DNA from: Geojedonia litorea
GTDB taxonomy: Bacteria; Bacteroidota; Bacteroidia; Flavobacteriales; Flavobacteriaceae
DNA length: 64,000 bases
Reading direction: 5' to 3'
Assembly (NCBI RefSeq): GCF_042654525.1
Contig: NZ_JBHSGP010000004.1
Span: 344,141 to 408,140, forward strand
Made by a program: the position numbers and the translations under genes. Below the pieces are notes generated by a model. The model was given only the letters and a program-made list of their open reading frames with translations, was not told the DNA's origin and did not search any database. Shown here in pieces: positions 7,210 to 14,644 of the stretch (within the stretch, counting starts at the first letter, position 1; every line of letters starts with the position of its first letter).

Positions 7210-7698
7210 TTAATTCCAAACATAGTTCCCAATTAGACGGTTTCCATTTACACGTGTACCATCTGGTTTCCAGAAACCAAAACCATTTTCATAATTTATA
7301 TTCCATATAATTTCGATGGTTTGGTTAATCGAGCGGATATAATAAGAATGAATATATGATCTGTTAGCCCATTCGATTTTATTTTCTTCTAATATAAGGT
7401 TCCAAATAATTTCGCAATTTGGACAGTAGCCTTCAGAATTCCATTGTCCAGTACCATTGTTGTAAAAATCAAAAGTACAGTAGAAGTTATTTTTCATAAT
7501 TTCAGCTAGTTCTTCAATCTCTGATTGCGTGAAGGTATAACCATTTTCACCTTCAATTTCTAATATTTCTACTCTATCGAGAATCCAAGGGCTCTCTTGA
7601 ACAATTATTTCAAAGTAATCAATTGTATCTTCTTCAGATTCGCCCGAATTACATGAAATAATTATTAAAAAAAGAAACAAATATTTTATTAATCTCAT
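7210..7698 (-). CDS. Hypothetical lipoprotein
   Basis: A 162-residue lipoprotein with the signal MRLIKYLFLFLIIISC (Cys16 in an IISC lipobox) followed by an acidic linker NSGESEED. The mature part is rich in W, N and I, with ESPWILDRVEILEIEGENGYTFTQSEIEEL and repeated FYNNGTGQWNSEGYCPNCEIIWNLI strands. The CPNC pair could bind metal or form a disulfide. The all-beta look resembles small lipocalin-like Bacteroidota lipoproteins, but I do not recognise a defined family. The gene is framed by inverted 9-bp cores 'gtttacaac' and 'gttgtaaac', making it a clean single-gene cassette. Confidence 0.65.
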   Translation of the reverse strand: MRLIKYLFLFLIIISCNSGESEEDTIDYFEIIVQESPWILDRVEILEIEGENGYTFTQSEIEELAEIMKNNFYCTFDFYNNGTGQWNSEGYCPNCEIIWNLILEENKIEWANRSYIHSYYIRSINQTIEIIWNINYENGFGFWKPDGTRVNGNRLIGNYVWN

Positions 7699-7714
7699 AT
7701 GATTTTGTTTAATT

Positions 7715-7851
7715 GTTTACAACTGTTTTGTATAAGATTAGTTGCGTGGTTTAAGCACCTAATTTTGCAAATAAAAACCAAATAGAAAATCCGCGAGGAT
7801 TTTCGTAAGTAAGCTTGCACTAGCAATTAATTTTATACGGTGTTGGGCAAC
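7715..7851 (-). repeat. Best-formed attC-like site
   Basis: On the minus strand: core GTTGCCCAAC (7851-7842), inner arm GTATAA (7838-7833), a short hairpin AAAATCC...GGATTTT, the module TTTGCAAAATTAGGTGC, inner arm TTATAC (7735-7730), and core GTTGTAAAC (7723-7715). The inner arms are perfect complements, giving the L''/L' pair of a canonical attC, and the outer cores fit the RYYYAAC / GTTRRRY scheme. At 137 bp it is within attC size range. Confidence 0.7.
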
Positions 7852-8369
7852 GTTTTTATTAATTCCACTTTTTTACTTTTTTCAGCGTGTGTCATTGCGA
7901 TTATAAATTCAGTCAATTTTATTGTGTCCATTTCTAATTGTCCGAGTTGAATATTTAATTCTTGTGCGCCAAGTTCCTCATTCAGTTTAGCAACACCTTT
8001 ATAAAATTTATTTTTCTTTTTAGAAGGTCTAAAATTTTCAGGAACTAAAAGACAGATGAAATGTTGTCCGTAAATATTTATAGGGTATGCATCTTTTATT
8101 ATTTCCCAATTTATAAATTCACTATGAGTTGTTCTGTCATAAATTCCAATTTCGCTTATAATAACTTGTGGTCTTTTGTCAAATAAATGAAAAAGTCCAA
8201 CTGGAATTGCTAAACCAAAAAAGCAAGTTCCAATCCAACCCATAATTCGGTCAGTTTCACTACTTTCCACTCTCGTAATCATCCATATTCCGATTACAAT
8301 AAAAGGAATAGATAAGAAGAAGAGTTTTAGTGCCTTTTTTTTCGATTTATATAGTTTGATTTCTGTCAT
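7833..8369 (-). CDS. Two-helix membrane protein, STM3941-like
   Basis: A 178-residue protein with two adjacent transmembrane segments near the N-terminus (LKLFFLSIPFIVIGIWMI and IMGWIGTCFFGLAIPVGLFHLF), then a soluble beta-rich domain: PQVIISEIGIYDRTTHSEFINWEIIKDAYPINIYGQHFICLLV. The strand-rich part following the helices, with IxWxxIxxa, resembles PH-like domains and the STM3941-type small membrane proteins. The function is unknown. The C-terminal residues TLPNTV and the stop are encoded inside the attC-like site, as often happens in gene cassettes. Inverted 10-bp cores lie 8 bases upstream of the ATG and across the 3' end. Confidence 0.6.
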   Translation of the reverse strand: MTEIKLYKSKKKALKLFFLSIPFIVIGIWMITRVESSETDRIMGWIGTCFFGLAIPVGLFHLFDKRPQVIISEIGIYDRTTHSEFINWEIIKDAYPINIYGQHFICLLVPENFRPSKKKNKFYKGVAKLNEELGAQELNIQLGQLEMDTIKLTEFIIAMTHAEKSKKVELIKTLPNTV

Positions 8370-8377
8370 TCTCTAAT

Positions 8378-8400
8378 GTTGCCCAACTCGTTATATACAA
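8378..8400 (-). repeat. Right-hand end of the cassette array
   Basis: Plus-strand 'gttgcccaac' at 8378-8387 is the exact inverted partner of the core at 7842-7851. It is preceded on the minus strand by TTGTATATAACGA, which resembles the inner arm plus core entry of the other sites. To its right no further core or repeat module is found, so this marks the edge of the array. It could be an attachment site or a last decayed attC. Confidence 0.5.
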
Positions 8401-8664
8401 ACATACATTGCTATTTAATAGGCAATACCCTCCTAAATAAACAAATGTAATCGTGTTAAAAGTAAATGTACTTATTTTTTTTAAATCCTAAACCATTAAA
8501 GGCGTAGCGCACCATACGATAAGGTAATGGTTCAATTGCATTTTACATCATGTGATGTTTGATGCTTCAATAATCAATTATTAGTAGTAAATGTTATAAG
8601 GGAATATGGTGTGCTAATTTTAGATCAGACTCTACTTCATTTAAAATTAAATGTACCTCCCAGG

Positions 8665-9225
8665 TTATTGAACCTTCCATTTAATATTACAACCTATACT
8701 GGGTTTCTGATCTTCAGAGATAGCCTGGTTTGAAAGTAGTTGCGAAATGGCCTGTCTTAAATCTTTGCCGTCCACAGGGAGCCCATTGCCCGGTCTAGAA
8801 TCATCCAGTTGCCCGCGATAAACGAGCTTTAAATGCTCATCAAATAAATAAAAATCGGGAGTACAGGCCGCATCATAAGCCTTGGCAACGTCCTGGGTCT
8901 GGTCAAACAGGTACGGGAAAATAAAATCCTGCGCCAAGGCATTCTGCTTCATAAACTCGGGGCCATCCTGCGGATAAGCCTCCACGTCGTTACTGCTAAT
9001 GGCAATACAATTAATACCTTTTGACTTTACATCTTTGGCCAGTTGGCTGATTTCGGTGTTTACATGTTTCACAAATGGACAATGGTTACAAATAAACATA
9101 ATTACGGTGCCTTTCAGACCTTTAAGTTCATCTAACGAAAGCATTTGGTCGCTAACGGTATCCAATAACTTAAAATCGGGTGCTTTGGTGCCAAGGGCTA
9201 ACATATTTGAAGGAGTTCGTGCCAT
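8665..9225 (-). CDS. Thioredoxin-family (redoxin) protein
   Basis: A 186-residue cytoplasmic thiol protein of the AhpC/TSA-redoxin group. After GTKAPDFKLLDT the sequence reads VIMFICNHCPFVKHV, giving Cys46-Asn-His-Cys49 as the redox pair; the NHCPFVKH block is diagnostic of this subfamily, in which thioredoxin's WCGPC is replaced. Later come CIAISSNDVEAYPQDGPEFM, YLFDQTQDVAKAYDAACTPDFYLFD (the cis-proline loop) and LVYRGQLDDSRPGNG. It probably reduces disulfides or peroxides; no partner is indicated. It is divergent from csaA with only 38 bp between the starts, so promoters overlap. Confidence 0.88.
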   Translation of the reverse strand: MARTPSNMLALGTKAPDFKLLDTVSDQMLSLDELKGLKGTVIMFICNHCPFVKHVNTEISQLAKDVKSKGINCIAISSNDVEAYPQDGPEFMKQNALAQDFIFPYLFDQTQDVAKAYDAACTPDFYLFDEHLKLVYRGQLDDSRPGNGLPVDGKDLRQAISQLLSNQAISEDQKPSIGCNIKWKVQ

Positions 9226-9263
9226 AGATTTGTCTATTGAGTTTTATAGTGTATTTTTATCCT

Positions 9264-9599
9264 ATGGATAATATAATAACATTTGAAGACTTTACCAAAG
9301 TCGATTTAAGGGTCGGTACCATTATCGAGGTTAACGACTTTCCCGAAGCACGCCAACCAGCTTACCAACTTACCATAGACTTTGGGGCTTTGGGTGTGAA
9401 AAAATCATCGGCACAAATAACCACATTATATACCATGGAGCAACTTATAAACCGACAAATTGTAGCCGTGGTCAACTTTCCTAAAAAACAAATTGCCAAG
9501 TTTATGAGCGAATGCTTAGTGCTGGGCGCAGTAGATGGAAAGGACGTCATCCTACTCAACCCCGAACAGCAAGTGAAAAATGGGAGTACAGTAGTTTAG
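9264..9599 (+). CDS. csaA: CsaA-like tRNA-binding domain protein
   Basis: A 111-residue protein made of one EMAP/ARC1-like tRNA-binding OB fold: ITFEDFTKVDLRVGTIIEVNDFPEARQPAYQLTIDFG, then KKSSAQITTLYTMEQLINRQIVAVVNFPKKQIAKFMSECLVLGAVD. The KxDLRVGxI opening and the KSSAQI and NFPxKQIA blocks are typical of CsaA, described as a homodimeric secretion-related chaperone and tRNA-binding protein. Start at ATG 9264 is preferred over the upstream in-frame codon at 9237 because it matches the family length. It is the first gene of an operon with the transporter 4 bp downstream. Confidence 0.9.
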   Translation: MDNIITFEDFTKVDLRVGTIIEVNDFPEARQPAYQLTIDFGALGVKKSSAQITTLYTMEQLINRQIVAVVNFPKKQIAKFMSECLVLGAVDGKDVILLNPEQQVKNGSTVV

Positions 9600-9603
9600 G
9601 CCT

Positions 9604-10512
9604 ATGGAAACATTAGATGCAGCAACCATTAATTTTGACACCAACGGATTATGGATATTAAATATCGCATTAGCCGTAGTGATGTTTGGAGTGGCTTTGG
9701 GCATTAGCCCCAACGACTTTAAAGCCTTGACCAAACAGCCCAAGTTAGTTTGGGTGGGTCTGCTATCACAGTTTATCGCCTTGCCTTTGCTGACCTTTTT
9801 GCTGGTGCTTTGGGTGCAGCCACAACCTAGCATCGCCTTGGGCATGATGATGGTAGCGGCCTGTCCAGGAGGTAACATCTCTAATTTTATGACCCACTTG
9901 GCGCAAGGGAATACAGCGCTTTCGGTGAGTTTGACGGCTATGGGCACCTTTTTGGCCATAATATTTACCCCGCTCAATTTTCAATTCTACGGAAATTTAT
10001 ACCCACCCACGGCACAGTTGTTACAAGCGGTGGCCTTAAATCCTATGGATTTGGTAAAACTGGTCCTGCTTATTCTTGGGATTCCGTTGCTCTTGGGCAT
10101 GCTCTTTAGACATTATCGCGAAGCTTTAGCAGTACGCTTATCCAAAGCTTTAAAACCTATTTCAATCATTGTATTTGTGGCCATTGTAGTGTTGGCCTTT
10201 TCAAATAATCTAGAGGTCTTCAATACCTATATCCATTATGTTTTTGGGTTGGGGATGCTTCATAATATACTGGCTTTAGGCCTGGGGTGGTGGATTGCCA
10301 AAGGCTTTGGCTTCTCACTTAAAGACCGAAAAACCATAGCCATTGAAACGGGTATTCAAAATTCGGGTTTAGGTTTACTGCTCATTTTTAGCTTTTTTAA
10401 TGGTTTGGGCGGAATGGCCATTTTAGCAGCCTTTTGGGGTATATGGCATATCGTTTCGGGATTGGGTCTATCCTTATATTGGTCCTATAAAACTTCAAAA
10501 ATTTACGTATGA
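9604..10512 (+). CDS. Bile acid:sodium symporter family transporter
   Basis: A 302-residue polytopic membrane protein of the BASS superfamily with about ten helices. Landmarks are MFGVALGISPNDF near the first helices, MMMVAACPGGNISNFMTHLAQGNTALSVSLTAMGT (the conserved PGG-S/N-N sodium-binding crossover region), and AIETGIQNSGLGLLLIFSFF (the second crossover, ETGIQNSGLG). Members move organic anions such as bile salts, pantoate or pyruvate with sodium. The substrate here is not evident. Its start lies 4 bp after csaA and its stop overlaps the plsC-like start by 4 bp (ATGA), so the three genes are translationally coupled. Confidence 0.88.
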   Translation: METLDAATINFDTNGLWILNIALAVVMFGVALGISPNDFKALTKQPKLVWVGLLSQFIALPLLTFLLVLWVQPQPSIALGMMMVAACPGGNISNFMTHLAQGNTALSVSLTAMGTFLAIIFTPLNFQFYGNLYPPTAQLLQAVALNPMDLVKLVLLILGIPLLLGMLFRHYREALAVRLSKALKPISIIVFVAIVVLAFSNNLEVFNTYIHYVFGLGMLHNILALGLGWWIAKGFGFSLKDRKTIAIETGIQNSGLGLLLIFSFFNGLGGMAILAAFWGIWHIVSGLGLSLYWSYKTSKIYV

Positions 10513-11540
10513 AACTCCTTTGGCTACATATCGTAAGGGCCTATCTCAACCTTGGTTTATTTTTCTACTATAAGAAGGTGAAATTGGTTTATAAAGAACG
10601 GCTCCCAAAGCATGGCCCGGTACTCTTTGTGGGCAATCACCAAAATGCCTTAATGGATGCCTTATTGATTGCTACCAAAAGCGGTCGATTTTGTTACTTT
10701 CTAACCCGAGCAAACGTGTTTAAGAAGCCTTTAGCCGCCGCTTTTTTAAAAAGTCTGCGTATGTTACCGGTATACCGCCTACGCGATGGCTGGAATGAGC
10801 TCTCCAAAAATGAAGATATTTTTGATCACTGCGCCAAGTTACTCAAACAAGAACATGCTATTGCCTTATTCCCTGAAGCAACACATAATCTGCAACGCCG
10901 TGTTCGCCCCTTGAGTAAGGGGTTTACGCGTATCATTTTTGAAGTCTTTAACCAAAGCCCCGATTTGCAATTGCAATTAGTTCCTATTGGATTTAATTTT
11001 CTTAAAGCAGAGGACTTTGGAGACGCCGTTACCGTGTATATTGGTAATACCATACCATTGACGGCTGGTGATTGTGAAGACCAACATGGCAGTGTAATAC
11101 GTTTAAAAGAACAGGTGTCTAAACAATTCCGACAACTTACCACGCATATTCCTTTAGAAAATTATGACCGCACAACTGAACGTTTAGAAGCTTTGCAAGT
11201 CGACTTCCTTAACCCTGAAGCTGTAAATCGTTGTATACAAAGTGACTTTAAAAACTGTGAAAAGGCGAAGCACAAGTCACCCTATGGTTTAAAAGTATTG
11301 TGCAAGTTCTTGTTACTCATAAGTGTTTGTTTACCATATATCATCTGGAAACAAGGCATTCAACCCAAAATAGTGGAGATTGAATTCATGGCAACCTTTC
11401 GTTTTGTGGTTGTAATAACACTAGTGCCCATATGGCTGCTTTTAGTGACTGTAGTGTTGTTATGTACAGTTGGCAGTATATGGGCACTAGGTTATATTTT
11501 AATAACTTTGCTTCTCGCCGTGTTGGCGGTGAAGCTATAG
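10509..11540 (+). CDS. 1-acyl-sn-glycerol-3-phosphate acyltransferase-like protein (PlsC family)
   Basis: A 343-residue glycerophospholipid acyltransferase. Motif I is NHQNALMD, the NHxxxxD catalytic pair. Motif II-like sequence FLTRANVFKKP follows, and motif III is LFPEATHNLQRRVRPLSKGFTRI, with the EGT usually found replaced by EAT. Motif IV is VPIGFNF. Two C-terminal hydrophobic helices (about residues 257-343) anchor it in the membrane. It would transfer acyl groups to lysophosphatidate or a related acceptor in phospholipid synthesis. It overlaps the symporter gene by 4 bp and meets the M14 peptidase gene tail to tail with a 6-bp overlap. Confidence 0.85.
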   Translation: MKLLWLHIVRAYLNLGLFFYYKKVKLVYKERLPKHGPVLFVGNHQNALMDALLIATKSGRFCYFLTRANVFKKPLAAAFLKSLRMLPVYRLRDGWNELSKNEDIFDHCAKLLKQEHAIALFPEATHNLQRRVRPLSKGFTRIIFEVFNQSPDLQLQLVPIGFNFLKAEDFGDAVTVYIGNTIPLTAGDCEDQHGSVIRLKEQVSKQFRQLTTHIPLENYDRTTERLEALQVDFLNPEAVNRCIQSDFKNCEKAKHKSPYGLKVLCKFLLLISVCLPYIIWKQGIQPKIVEIEFMATFRFVVVITLVPIWLLLVTVVLLCTVGSIWALGYILITLLLAVLAVKL

Positions 11541-14039
11541 TTGATCTCTAAAGAAAATGGCATTCATCAACAATTTGTTGGTGCCATACCAAAAAGCTCT
11601 AAAGTTGGTGTTATCGGTAAATCCAACCACTTTTCCACGTTTTAAACGTCCAACCTTAAACGGTACTGTACTTGCCAGACTGTCTAAATTAGGCTTTGAA
11701 ATATAACCACTTAACAATGGGTTTTTTGTATACTGAATAGGGTTGTTATAGCTTTGTTTGTCGGCAGGAATAAAAATAGTAGTATCTCTAAACAGTGCCA
11801 AGGTATTGTTTTTATACCCAAAGTTAATAGGGTGGGAGCGGTCTAATTTGGCTTCAAAAATGGCGCCTCCTATCACTTGCGCACCAAAATAGTCACCGCG
11901 CTCTTCAAAACTCACGTTTTTAGCTATGCGTTCAGATTTCTTGAAATCGATTTTCATAAACTCATTACTGCTTAACCAGTTGAGGGCGCCACAATAACCA
12001 ATTAAGGTACCGCCATCTTCAACCCATGCTTTAAGGTTTTTGGCATTGGCTTCAGATGTAGAACCACTCACCATAATAATGGTGTTATAGCGGCTCAAGT
12101 CGGCGCGCGATAAACGATCAGTATCTAATTTGGTAACCACAATGTCATAGCGTTGGTCAAATAAATGCCAGATTTCACCAGCATCATAGCTAGAGATACC
12201 ATCACCCACCAACAAGCCTATTTTCGCAGGTTCTAAAGTTTTAAATTCGGTACTTCCTAAATCAATGCCCTGTGTTAATCCAGTGCCAACACCGTTAATT
12301 TGTATATGGTTGTCTTGGGCGACCGCACTTAAAAACTTGTAAAGTTCTTCAGGGGTTTTACTTTGATTGTGCACCGGAATCAATATGGTTCCGTAGTCAT
12401 AGCGTTTACCATCAATACTAAACTGTTTTAAGGCTACTTTAGCTCTAATGTCGCTATTCAGGATGTGGTTCAAAGCTCTAGGCGTATAATATTCGTGCCA
12501 TTCCATTAAATAGGCATAATTGCTATTTGTGGAAACGGCTCCGTTTTTCATTTTAAGGTCTTTTACCTGTTCTCCAGCATTTGAAGTAGAAACACCCTCA
12601 GCATAATCTAAATTAAAGGCTAAAGGAAAGGTCCAGGCCGAGATATCATAGAATAGGCTGTCCTCAAAAGTGGTACGCTTTTCAAACATCGCATTGATAA
12701 GGCGCGTGTTCTTTTGGTTTTTAGGAACCACATAACTATAGCCTTTTTTAAACGACTTACCATTTAGGGTAACATCGTTTTTAAGCTCATGGAAGGTGAT
12801 CTTGTGACGGTTGAGGATTTCGGCTAAATGGTAGGTTTTAGCAGCATCCTTTTCATCTCCAAATACAATAGCTTTGCCGTTTTCTTTTGAACCCTCGTTA
12901 CGAGCATTCTTAAAGAAGTCGTGTTGGTATTGTAACAGCTCTTGACGCATGTTAATGGCCGCTTCTAGAGTAGATAAGGCTGTAGTTAACTGATTGCGAA
13001 TCGTAAACGGAAAGGTTAAAATACCATTGTCGCTTTCCTGAATATGCCCGCGTGAACTGGCCTGTTCAAACAAAATACCAATGCTTCCATTAATATCGGG
13101 GAAGGTAGAACCTTTACCGTAATAGAAATCGTCATAATCTTCTTCAGTATAATATAAGGATCCGATTTTATCCAAGGCTTTGGCATGGAAATTTCCAATT
13201 TGCTTGGTAAGCTCCTGATTGAGTTTAGGTGTTAAGGGGTGCGTTCTAGATTGGATTCCCGGCTGAAAGAAAAAGGTAGAATTTGTACCCATTTCATGGT
13301 GGTCGGTCAAAATATTAGGTAACCATTTATGAAAGGTCACTAAACGCGCTCTAGACTCGGGCATTTGCACAGGTAACCAATCCCTGTTAAGATCAAAATG
13401 GTAGTGGTTAGTTCTGCCTCTTGGCCAAACCTCATTATACTCACGATCATTAGGGTCTGGGTTGAGGTTTTTACTTTTATTGGTATTCGCCCAATAGGCA
13501 AAACGCTGTAAGCCATCTGGGTTGAAACTTGGGTCAAAAAGAATCACGGCGTTATCTAAAAGTGTTTTAACCTCGTTGCTTTGTGATGCTGCTAAATGAT
13601 AAGCCGCTAAAAGGGAGGCATTTGAACCACTGGGCTCATTACCGTGAATAGAAAACCCTTGATACACCACTATCGGCATGTTTGAGGTGTCAACCGAATT
13701 GCTTTCTGTTGAAGCAATATGGGCTTGACGTATGGCTTCTAAATTTTGATGGTTTTGAGGTGAGGTTATGGTCAATAATAATATGGGTCGTCCCTCAAAT
13801 GAAGTGCCTCGACTTTCAATCGTAATACGATCAGACGATTCGGCTAAAGCATACATGTACTGAACCAGCTTGTCGTGTGTAATGTGCCACTCTCCAACCT
13901 CATGACCTATCACCGATTTTGGTGTAGGTATATTTTGATTGTAGCTACTGTGTTGTGGAAGATAATACGACAAATCTGTTTGTGAAAACACTGTCGTTGT
14001 TGCCATAAACATAATGGCCAAGGAGTAAATTAGTCTCAT
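11535..14039 (-). CDS. M14 family zinc carboxypeptidase, secreted
   Basis: An 834-residue exported peptidase. A signal peptide ends near TTVFSQ. The M14 catalytic domain occupies about residues 45-340: the zinc motif is His132-Gly-Asn-Glu135 in QGFSIHGNEPSGSNA, the substrate-binding FDLNRDW lies near 217, and the third ligand is in ILTDHHEMGTNSTFFF. A GIL FEQ-type strand with the general-base Glu follows (IGILFEQASSRG). About 480 further residues include a glutamine-amidotransferase-like region (KIGLLVGDGISSYDAGEIWHLFDQRYDIVVTKLD and IIMVSGSTSEANAKNLKAWVEDGG). It probably degrades peptides in the periplasm or outside the cell. Confidence 0.9.
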   Translation of the reverse strand: MRLIYSLAIMFMATTTVFSQTDLSYYLPQHSSYNQNIPTPKSVIGHEVGEWHITHDKLVQYMYALAESSDRITIESRGTSFEGRPILLLTITSPQNHQNLEAIRQAHIASTESNSVDTSNMPIVVYQGFSIHGNEPSGSNASLLAAYHLAASQSNEVKTLLDNAVILFDPSFNPDGLQRFAYWANTNKSKNLNPDPNDREYNEVWPRGRTNHYHFDLNRDWLPVQMPESRARLVTFHKWLPNILTDHHEMGTNSTFFFQPGIQSRTHPLTPKLNQELTKQIGNFHAKALDKIGSLYYTEEDYDDFYYGKGSTFPDINGSIGILFEQASSRGHIQESDNGILTFPFTIRNQLTTALSTLEAAINMRQELLQYQHDFFKNARNEGSKENGKAIVFGDEKDAAKTYHLAEILNRHKITFHELKNDVTLNGKSFKKGYSYVVPKNQKNTRLINAMFEKRTTFEDSLFYDISAWTFPLAFNLDYAEGVSTSNAGEQVKDLKMKNGAVSTNSNYAYLMEWHEYYTPRALNHILNSDIRAKVALKQFSIDGKRYDYGTILIPVHNQSKTPEELYKFLSAVAQDNHIQINGVGTGLTQGIDLGSTEFKTLEPAKIGLLVGDGISSYDAGEIWHLFDQRYDIVVTKLDTDRLSRADLSRYNTIIMVSGSTSEANAKNLKAWVEDGGTLIGYCGALNWLSSNEFMKIDFKKSERIAKNVSFEERGDYFGAQVIGGAIFEAKLDRSHPINFGYKNNTLALFRDTTIFIPADKQSYNNPIQYTKNPLLSGYISKPNLDSLASTVPFKVGRLKRGKVVGFTDNTNFRAFWYGTNKLLMNAIFFRDQL

Positions 14040-14059
14040 AAAATAAAGTTTGATATAAA

Positions 14060-14096
14060 TATAAAAAAAACCGTTACGGTTTTAGTAACGGCTTTT
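14060..14096 (-). terminator. Rho-independent terminator after the PUR gene
   Basis: The stem CCGTTAC (14071-14077) pairs with GTAACGG (14085-14091) around a 7-base loop. Read on the minus strand it is followed by a run of eight T. It lies just after the stop of the DUF3276 gene and just before the M14 peptidase start, so it separates the two transcripts. Confidence 0.8.
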
Positions 14097-14114
14097 AATT
14101 TTAACGGAAGTTTA

Positions 14115-14507
14115 TTATATGTCTTCAAATTTAATGTCGGTAAAACTCTCTGTGGAGGTTTCTTCAACATCAAGGTTCTCATCAGAAGCATCTGCATATT
14201 GGTCCTCCTTTTTGAAGTCTTTTTGGTGACGCTCACTAATCACTTCATCACCTTTTTCATTAATAATGTAATCGGTCATTTCATTTAAAATCTCATTAAA
14301 TTCAGAAAAATCTTCTTTGTATAAATAGATTTTGTGCTTTTTGTAGTGAAACGATCCATCGTCGTTTGTGAATTTTTTACTCTCTGTGATTGTAAGGTAA
14401 TAATCACCAGCTTTTGTAGATCTTACATCAAAAAAATAAGTTCTTCGTCCTGCTCTTAATACTTTTGAGAATATTTCCTCTTTTTCCATCATGCCTTTAT
14501 CACTCAT
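14115..14507 (-). CDS. PUR family DNA/RNA-binding protein (DUF3276)
   Basis: A 130-residue cytoplasmic protein of the bacterial PUR-alpha-like group. The PUR repeat covers about residues 8-90: EEIFSKVLRAGRRTYFFDVRSTKAGDYYLTITESKKF, then FHYKKHKIYLYKEDFSEFNEILNEMTDYI, with the aromatic and basic residues that contact single-stranded nucleic acid. The acidic tail (DENLDVEETSTESFTDIKFEDI) is variable in this family. Spirochaete and Bacteroidota members bind DNA or RNA and can regulate transcripts; the target here is unknown. It is expressed alone, ending in a strong terminator. Confidence 0.9.
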   Translation of the reverse strand: MSDKGMMEKEEIFSKVLRAGRRTYFFDVRSTKAGDYYLTITESKKFTNDDGSFHYKKHKIYLYKEDFSEFNEILNEMTDYIINEKGDEVISERHQKDFKKEDQYADASDENLDVEETSTESFTDIKFEDI

Positions 14508-14644
14508 AGATTTTTGTTTAAAATTTCGGTTAACGTCTCAAAAATCTAAAAAAAAAGAATAGTAACCAACAATTTGTCTTATTTCTTTTAGTTTCTTATA
14601 ACTTAAAGAAGCACAAGCCAAACAACCACAAGGCTTACAACGAT

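Noticed and set aside
1..8400. A CRISPR array, because of recurring repeats.
   Set aside because: Repeats are long, variable, and separated by genes, with no short constant repeat-spacer pattern and no cas genes.
8401..8664. A possible RNA gene or further cassette between the array edge and the thioredoxin gene.
   Set aside because: Only AT-rich DNA with a short CATCATGTGATG-like palindrome is seen; no core, long hairpin or open frame supports a feature.
11535..11540. Possible fusion of the acyltransferase and M14 peptidase genes.
   Set aside because: They are convergent and only share 6 bases at their stops.
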